DNA of 25,274 bases, taken from contig CAJMMA010000026.1 of NCBI GenBank assembly GCA_905214435.1, forward strand, positions 1-25,274, written 5' to 3'. The notes beneath the pieces were generated by a model that did no database searches, was not told where the DNA came from, and saw only the letters and a list, made by a program, of their open reading frames with translations. Positions 20,587 to 25,274 of this stretch are shown piece after piece. Every line of letters begins with the position of its first letter. The stretch's first letter is position 1. The DNA is from an uncultured bacterium (GTDB lineage Bacteria; Actinomycetota; Coriobacteriia; Coriobacteriales; Coriobacteriaceae). The translations under genes were made by a program, and so were the position numbers.

Positions 20587-20594
20587 GTACCTAA
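20583..20594. repeat. 12-bp palindrome TTAGGTACCTAA, copy 2
   Basis: Identical to the palindrome at 17079-17090, and again followed by C. It overlaps the TAG stop codon of the 84-aa gene. The two copies bracket khpB, rsmG, parA, parB and the small gene. Confidence 0.5.
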
Positions 20595-20613
20595 CAATTA
20601 CTTGCCTGTTTTG

Positions 20614-20656
20614 AAGGGGTCCTCGTCTGATACATGAGACAAGGACCCCTTATTTT
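20614..20656 (+). terminator. Terminator of the parAB operon (possibly bidirectional)
   Basis: AAGGGGTCCT (20614-20623) pairs with AGGACCCCTT (20642-20651), extended by an inner GTCT/AGAC, and is followed by ATTTTGG. The stem also has a T-poor but usable exit on the minus strand (CAAAAC). It lies 28 bp after the 84-aa gene. Confidence 0.85.
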
Positions 20657-20710
20657 GGCTAAAAAACTAAGCTCACGTAAATCAAATCCAAGAGTATGAA
20701 AACAGATGAA

Positions 20711-20745
20711 ACAGCCCCGGTTGCATTATCTGCAACCGGGGCTGT
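20711..20745 (-). terminator. Terminator of rlmN
   Basis: ACAGCCCCGGTTGCA-TTATC-TGCAACCGGGGCTGT is a perfect 15-bp stem. On the minus strand it is followed by TTCATCTGTTTTC, a weak T-rich tail, and sits 40 bp after the rlmN stop. It faces the parAB terminator, separating the two convergent units. Confidence 0.85.
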
Positions 20746-20749
20746 CGGA

Positions 20750-20765
20750 TGTTTCACATGAAACG
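20750..20765. promoter_or_regulatory. Degenerate parS-like site
   Basis: TGTTTCACATGAAACG matches 14 of 16 bases of the parS palindrome. It lies between the rlmN stop and its terminator, 2.1 kb from the perfect parS array. It may be a weak secondary ParB site or chance. Confidence 0.5.
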
Positions 20766-20784
20766 GTATGGGGCACAGACTCCC

Positions 20785-21837
20785 CTATGCGTTCTTCTGG
20801 ACCTTGAAACGTTGCTTCAGCTGACCGCAGGCGGCATCAATATCATTGCCGCGAGAATTTCGGATCGTGGTCTCGATGCCACGAGACTCAAGGCGGCGCT
20901 GAAGGTCCTCGACCTTATGAATCGGAGACGGCTTGAGCGGGCTGCCCTCGATGTCGTTAAGCTGAATCAGGTTAACGTGGCACAGCGTTCCCTCGCAGAA
21001 GTCGCAGAGTGCCTGCATCTCGGGATTCGTATCGTTGACGCCTTCGATCATGGCATACTCATAGGTCGGGCGGCGGCCAGTCTTCTCGGTGTAGAGCTGC
21101 AGCGCCTCGTGAAGGCGGAGCAGCGTGTACTTCTTAACACCGGGCATAATCTTGTTGCGCGTCGACTGGATGGCGGAATGCAGCGACACGGCAAGCGTGA
21201 ACTGCTCGGGGATGTCGGCAAATTTGCGAATGCCAGGAATAACGCCGCTGGTAGAGACAGTGAGGTGACGGGCGCCGATACCGATGCCATCGGGGTCGTT
21301 AAGGATTCGCAACGCCTTGAGAACCTCGTCGTAGTTGGCAAACGGCTCGCCCTGGCCCATGAAGACAACGCTCGTGGCACGCTCGCCAAAGTCGTTGGAT
21401 ACATGAAGCACCTGGTCGACGATCTCCTTAGCTGTCAGCGAGCGCTTGAGGCCGTTAAGGCCGGTGGCGCAAAAGGCGCAGCCCATGCCACAGCCTGCCT
21501 GGGTGGAAACGCAGACAGAAAGCTTATTACGACGAGGCATACCGACAGTCTCGACGGAAATGCCGTCGTGGTACTCGAGCAGATACTTGCGAGAGCCATC
21601 TTTGGAAACCTGCTTGGTGAGCTCGGTCGGCGTATCAAAGGCAAAAGCCTCTTTAAGCTGCTCGCGGAAAGCCTTGGGAAGGTTAGTCATATCATCAAAC
21701 GAACAAACGTTCTTCTCAAAGACCCATTCGATGAGCTGCTTCGCGCGGAAGGCGGGCTGGCCGAGTTCTGCCACGAGCTCGCGAATATCGTTTTGGCTCA
21801 AGTCGCGAATGTCCTGAGATTTAGTCCTGGGATTCAT
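20785..21837 (-). CDS. rlmN: Dual-specificity 23S rRNA A2503 / tRNA A37 methyltransferase RlmN
   Basis: Radical-SAM enzyme that methylates C2 of A2503 in 23S rRNA and A37 in some tRNAs. The 350-aa product has the N-terminal accessory domain (LVAELGQPAFRAKQLIEWVF), the 4Fe-4S motif GCGMGCAFC (Cys116, Cys120, Cys123), GQGEPFANYDEV, and the C-terminal methyl-carrying cysteine in DIDAACGQLKQRF. The motif and context point to RlmN, not the resistance enzyme Cfr. ATG at 21837 has GAAAGG four bases upstream. It is the only leftward, head-on gene right of the origin. Confidence 0.96.
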   Translation of the reverse strand: MNPRTKSQDIRDLSQNDIRELVAELGQPAFRAKQLIEWVFEKNVCSFDDMTNLPKAFREQLKEAFAFDTPTELTKQVSKDGSRKYLLEYHDGISVETVGMPRRNKLSVCVSTQAGCGMGCAFCATGLNGLKRSLTAKEIVDQVLHVSNDFGERATSVVFMGQGEPFANYDEVLKALRILNDPDGIGIGARHLTVSTSGVIPGIRKFADIPEQFTLAVSLHSAIQSTRNKIMPGVKKYTLLRLHEALQLYTEKTGRRPTYEYAMIEGVNDTNPEMQALCDFCEGTLCHVNLIQLNDIEGSPLKPSPIHKVEDLQRRLESRGIETTIRNSRGNDIDAACGQLKQRFKVQKNA

Positions 21838-21852
21838 GGAAGCCTTTCGATT

Positions 21853-21882
21853 TTGGGGAAACGTAGAGGGTATCGCTACAAT
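21853..21882 (+). promoter_or_regulatory. Possible promoter of ddl
   Basis: TTGGGG (21853-21858) and TACAAT (21877-21882) with 18 bp between them, about 40 bp before the ddl start. It lies just upstream of the divergent rlmN start. The -10 box is good, the -35 box is weak. Confidence 0.45.
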
Positions 21883-21922
21883 ATGGTATCAGCTGCAGAA
21901 ATTATAGAGGAGGAGTCTGCCC

Positions 21923-22888
21923 ATGCCGGGTAAAAGCCTAGAGAACATGCACGTAGCGGTCTTGGCGGGCGGTCATTCCGCTGAGCGCGAGATCTCGCTC
22001 AATTCGGGAAAGAACGTCGTGGCGGCCCTGAAGGAGGCCGGCTACACTTCGGTGGAGCTGCTCGACACGGCTGCCGATGATTTTATGGTAACCATGGCGA
22101 CCGGTGGTTTCGACGTGGCATTTATCGCCATGCACGGTGCCGGCGGTGAGGATGGTGCCATGCAGGGTGCCATGGAGACCCTGGGTATCCCCTACACGGC
22201 CTCGGGCGTGCTCGCGAGCGCCTGCGGTGCCGACAAGGAGGTCTCGAAGCTCCTGTACGCCAAGGCGGGCATTCCCATTGCCCCCGGCCTCGCGCTCGAG
22301 GTGGGCGATGAAGTCAATATCGATCACATTGTCGAGGTCTGTGGCGAGCGCTGCTTTGTAAAGCCGGCCGTTAACGGCTCCAGCTATGGCATCTCCCTGG
22401 TCCATGAACCCTCCGAGCTGCCCGCGGCTATCGCCAAGGCGTTTGAGTTTGGCGACAAAGTGCTGGTCGAGAAGTGCATCGAGGGTACCGAGATCACTGT
22501 CGGCGTATACGGCGAAGATGACGTGCGCGCTCTGCCGATCGTCGAGATTCGTAAGCCCGAGGACTGCGAGTTCTACGATCTGGACGTGAAGTATGTCGAC
22601 CCTACGGACATCCATCGCATTCCGGCACAGATTTCGCCCGAGAACTACGCTCGTGCCCAGGAGCTCGCCTGTGCTGCCCATAAGGCACTCGGCTGCCTGG
22701 GTATCTCGCGCAGCGACTTTATCGTGAGCGAGGATGGCCCCGTCATCCTCGAGACCAATACCATTCCCGGCATGACCGATACGTCGCTGTATCCGGATGA
22801 AATCCGCCACACCGACGACATGACGTTCCCGCAGGTCTGCGACAGCCTGATCCGTATGGGACTTCGTCGAGCGGGCATTGCATGCTAA
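21923..22888 (+). CDS. ddl: D-alanine--D-alanine ligase
   Basis: ATP-grasp ligase that makes the D-Ala-D-Ala end of peptidoglycan precursors. The 321-aa product shows VAVLAGGHSAEREISLNSG, the MHGAGGEDGAMQG substrate motif, CFVKPAVNGSSYGIS of the ATP site, the omega-loop EFYDLDVKYVDP, and the metal-binding ETNTIPGMTDTSLYP. The omega-loop carries Tyr in the KY position, where D-Ala-D-Lac ligases of intrinsically vancomycin-resistant bacteria have Phe, so D-Ala-D-Ala is predicted. AGGAGGAG precedes the ATG by seven bases. Its stop overlaps the next gene by 7 bases (ATGCTAA). Confidence 0.96.
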   Translation: MPGKSLENMHVAVLAGGHSAEREISLNSGKNVVAALKEAGYTSVELLDTAADDFMVTMATGGFDVAFIAMHGAGGEDGAMQGAMETLGIPYTASGVLASACGADKEVSKLLYAKAGIPIAPGLALEVGDEVNIDHIVEVCGERCFVKPAVNGSSYGISLVHEPSELPAAIAKAFEFGDKVLVEKCIEGTEITVGVYGEDDVRALPIVEIRKPEDCEFYDLDVKYVDPTDIHRIPAQISPENYARAQELACAAHKALGCLGISRSDFIVSEDGPVILETNTIPGMTDTSLYPDEIRHTDDMTFPQVCDSLIRMGLRRAGIAC

Positions 22889-25274
22889 TCGAGGACGCGG
22901 TTTCGTCAGGAACGCCGCAGTTTGTCATCGACTCCTATGCCACGCTTGCCGAACGCGCCAAAACCCAATCGTTTGGCCTCATCGAGGAAGATGTTATCGT
23001 CCTCGATACCGAGACCACGGGTCTTTCGGTGCAGGACAACGAGCTTATCGAGATATCAGCGGCCCGCCTTTCGGGCCGCGAGGTTGTCGATCGATTCGAT
23101 ACCTTCGTGCATCCCAAACAGCTGATTCCCGCCGAGATTACCGAGCTCACGAGCATTACAAATGCCGATGTGGCAGATGCCCCGTCGGCCGTTGAGGCCG
23201 TCGCCGCTCTCGCCGATTTTGTCGGTGGTTGCCCGGTGATCGCACATAACGCCACGTTCGACCGTTCGTTTATCGAGTCGGTCAAGGGCGGCGTCAACGT
23301 CAGCGACATCTGGATCGATTCGCTGGCACTGTCGCGCATCGCGCTTCCGCGCCTGGCCTCGCATAAGCTGTCTTTCATGGCCGACCTGTTTGGCTGCGAC
23401 TCGGTGTCGCACCGCGCCAACGCCGATGTCGACGCCCTGTGTGGTGTGTGGCGCGTGCTGCTCGTGGCGCTTACCGACTTGCCTCAGGGCTTAATGGCGC
23501 GCCTGGCCGACATGCACCCCGCCGTGCCCTGGTCCTATCGTCCCATCTTCTCGTTCTTGGCGGGACAGAACCCCGGTTCCATCTTCTCTCTCAGCGCCGC
23601 CCGTGCCGACGTACTCAAGGCCGATCGGGCCGATGGTCGCGTTGATGCGGACGAGCTGCCGGTCCTTAAGATGCCGACCCGCGAGGAAATCGAGGCGGAC
23701 TATGCCCCGGGCGGCCTGGTTAATCGCATGTATCCCACGTACGAGCCGCGCGATGAGCAGATTGCGATGGCGCTCGAGGTCCGTGACGCACTCGTTACGG
23801 GAACGCATCGCGTGATTGAGGCGGGGACGGGCGTCGGCAAATCGATGGCTTACCTAGTGCCTTTTGCCGAGGCCGCGCGCCGCAACAATATCACGGTTGG
23901 TATCGCGACTAAATCGAATAATCTTGCCGACCAGCTCATGTATCATGAGCTGCCCAAACTTGCCGAGCAGCTGGACGGAGGCCTATCGTTTTGCGCCCTC
24001 AAGGGCTATGACCACTATCCATGCTTGCGTAAGCTTGAGCGCATGAGCCGTGGCCAAGTCGAAATTACGACCAAGCGTGATCCTGCCGACACGCTTACGG
24101 CAGTCGCGGTCATCATGGCGTACGTGTGTCAGTCGGCCGATGGCGACCTCGATTCGCTCGGCATTCGCTGGCGCAGCGTCAACCGTCCCGACTTTACGAC
24201 GGCGTCGCGCGAGTGCGCCCGTCGCCTCTGCCCGTTTTTCCCCGATAAATGCCTGGTCCACGGCGCCCGCCGTCGCGCGGCGCATGCCGATGTGGTGGTC
24301 ACCAACCATTCCCTGCTGTTTCGCAATGTTGCGGCCGAGGGCAGAATCTTGCCTCCGATCCGTCACTGGGTGATCGATGAGGCCCACTCCATCGAGCGTG
24401 AGGCACGCCGTCAATGGGCGCGCGTGGTGTCGGCGGATGAATCGCGCGTTCTGTTTGAGCGCCTGGGTGGCTCGAGCACCGGTGCGCTGAGCCAGGTTTC
24501 CCGCGATTTGGCAACCTCGGAGGGTTCTACGCTCTACCTGGGTCTTACCGCCAAGGCGACGTCGACAGTTGTGCGTGCGAGCATGGCGATTGCCGATGTG
24601 TTTGACGGCGTTCGCGAGCTTGGCCGCCGTGCTCGCGGGGGCTATGACAATGCGAACCTATGGATTGGCCCCGAGCTGCGCGAATCTGACGACTGGCATG
24701 ATTTCTTACAGTCGGCCTACGCTGCCATCGACGCATTGGAACAAGCTGACAAGAGTGTCGACGCGCTCGTGCAGTCCGTTGCCGCCGACAAGCCCGAGGT
24801 CGTTGTGGACTTGGGGGATATCTCGCGCCGCCTGCACGAGCTGGCCGAGAACCTCAAACTCATCATCGACGGTACCGACGAACACTACGTGTACTCGCTG
24901 CAAGTCAATCGCAGATTGCGCGCCGGCGGCGAGTCGATGACCGCGGAGCGCATCGATATTGGTGAGGCCTTGGCAACCGAGTGGCTGCCCGAGGTCCACA
25001 CGGCTATCTTCGCATCGGCGACCATGACGGTTTCCAAGAGCTTTGAGCATTTTAACCACGCCGTCGGACTCGATCGTATCGGTGCCTCGACATCATCGTC
25101 GCTGCACTTGGATTCGAGCTACGACTTCGATTCGAATATGGCCGTGGTCGTGGCTGGGGATATTCCTGATCCGCGCGACCGCGAAGGCTATCTTTCGGCG
25201 CTCGAGCGTGTGCTGGTCGACGCTCATCTTGCCATGGGCGGCTCGGTGCTCACGCTGTTCACCAACAGGCGTGA
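22882..25274 (+). CDS. dinG: DnaQ-like exonuclease / DinG-type helicase fusion (3' end cut off)
   Basis: A long protein joining a 3'-5' exonuclease to an XPD-like superfamily 2 helicase. At least 797 residues are in the window and the frame runs off the end. The exonuclease shows DTETTG (42-47), HNATFD (122-127) and HRANADVDA (177-185). The helicase shows Walker A GTGVGKS (315-321), DEAH (499-502) and SATMT. Four cysteines at 381, 445, 450 and 457 (CARRLCPFFPDKC) fit the 4Fe-4S cluster of E. coli DinG. Bacillus and Staphylococcus exonuclease-bearing homologues lack that cluster, so this one combines both. ATG at 22882 overlaps the ddl stop, implying coupling. Likely role: unwinding R-loops, G-quadruplexes or damaged forks with trimming. 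Confidence 0.93.
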   Translation, partial: MLIEDAVSSGTPQFVIDSYATLAERAKTQSFGLIEEDVIVLDTETTGLSVQDNELIEISAARLSGREVVDRFDTFVHPKQLIPAEITELTSITNADVADAPSAVEAVAALADFVGGCPVIAHNATFDRSFIESVKGGVNVSDIWIDSLALSRIALPRLASHKLSFMADLFGCDSVSHRANADVDALCGVWRVLLVALTDLPQGLMARLADMHPAVPWSYRPIFSFLAGQNPGSIFSLSAARADVLKADRADGRVDADELPVLKMPTREEIEADYAPGGLVNRMYPTYEPRDEQIAMALEVRDALVTGTHRVIEAGTGVGKSMAYLVPFAEAARRNNITVGIATKSNNLADQLMYHELPKLAEQLDGGLSFCALKGYDHYPCLRKLERMSRGQVEITTKRDPADTLTAVAVIMAYVCQSADGDLDSLGIRWRSVNRPDFTTASRECARRLCPFFPDKCLVHGARRRAAHADVVVTNHSLLFRNVAAEGRILPPIRHWVIDEAHSIEREARRQWARVVSADESRVLFERLGGSSTGALSQVSRDLATSEGSTLYLGLTAKATSTVVRASMAIADVFDGVRELGRRARGGYDNANLWIGPELRESDDWHDFLQSAYAAIDALEQADKSVDALVQSVAADKPEVVVDLGDISRRLHELAENLKLIIDGTDEHYVYSLQVNRRLRAGGESMTAERIDIGEALATEWLPEVHTAIFASATMTVSKSFEHFNHAVGLDRIGASTSSSLHLDSSYDFDSNMAVVVAGDIPDPRDREGYLSALERVLVDAHLAMGGSVLTLFTNRR

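Noticed and set aside
20785..21837. The radical-SAM methyltransferase as the resistance gene cfr
   Set aside because: Sequence pattern and single-copy chromosomal context fit housekeeping RlmN, and no mobile element is nearby.

Overview
The window looks like the replication-origin region of a GC-rich member of the Coriobacteriia (Actinomycetota), most likely Collinsella or a close relative. The evidence is the gene order: gyrA-gyrB-dciA-recF-dnaN-dnaA reads leftward and rpmH-rnpA-yidD-yidC-khpB-rsmG-parA-parB reads rightward. In addition, tRNA-Ile/tRNA-Ala genes lie just downstream of gyrA, as in other actinobacteria. The genus is inferred from gene order and protein character, not from a database search.

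Layout. Positions 1-3293 (minus) hold a translational GTPase (typA, its last codons cut off by the window edge), two small uncharacterised genes and a bifunctional-nuclease-family gene. Positions 3408-3796 hold a tRNA-Ile / tRNA-Ala / tRNA-Ile cluster with its own promoter, an internal hairpin and a terminator. Positions 3801-4010 carry a large imperfect palindrome and the gyrA terminator. Positions 4051-11870 (minus) hold gyrA, gyrB, dciA, recF and dnaN. Positions 11871-12108 are an origin-like spacer with an AT-rich stretch, DnaA-trio-like repeats and DnaA-box-like 9-mers. dnaA follows (12109-13833), then an unusual gene that fuses a GHKL ATPase to a Gln/Pro-rich linker and a winged helix (13849-15201). 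A second cluster of DnaA-box-like sites lies at 15241-15382. From about 15.4 kb most genes point right: a strong promoter drives rpmH, followed by rnpA, yidD, yidC, khpB and rsmG. Three perfect parS sites at an exact 39-bp period then precede parA, parB and a small membrane-anchored gene. rlmN is the only leftward gene on this side. ddl and a DnaQ-DinG fusion (cut off by the window end) close the window.

How it fits together. Genes on both sides point away from about 15.2-15.5 kb, as expected if replication starts here and most genes are co-directional with the forks. dnaA and the GHKL gene sit between two box clusters that share the 13-mer GTTTTCAACAGGT, which suggests a bipartite origin. 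DnaA has an altered DNA-recognition motif (RNHST instead of RDHTT), and the local box-like consensus TTTTCAACA also differs from the classical TTATCCACA. ParA, ParB and parS would segregate the new origins.

The most interesting candidates for undescribed biology are the GHKL/prion-like/winged-helix protein encoded just ahead of dnaA and the DnaA/DnaA-box variant pair. Also notable are the two altered residues in the GyrA quinolone region and the palindromic elements beside gyrA.
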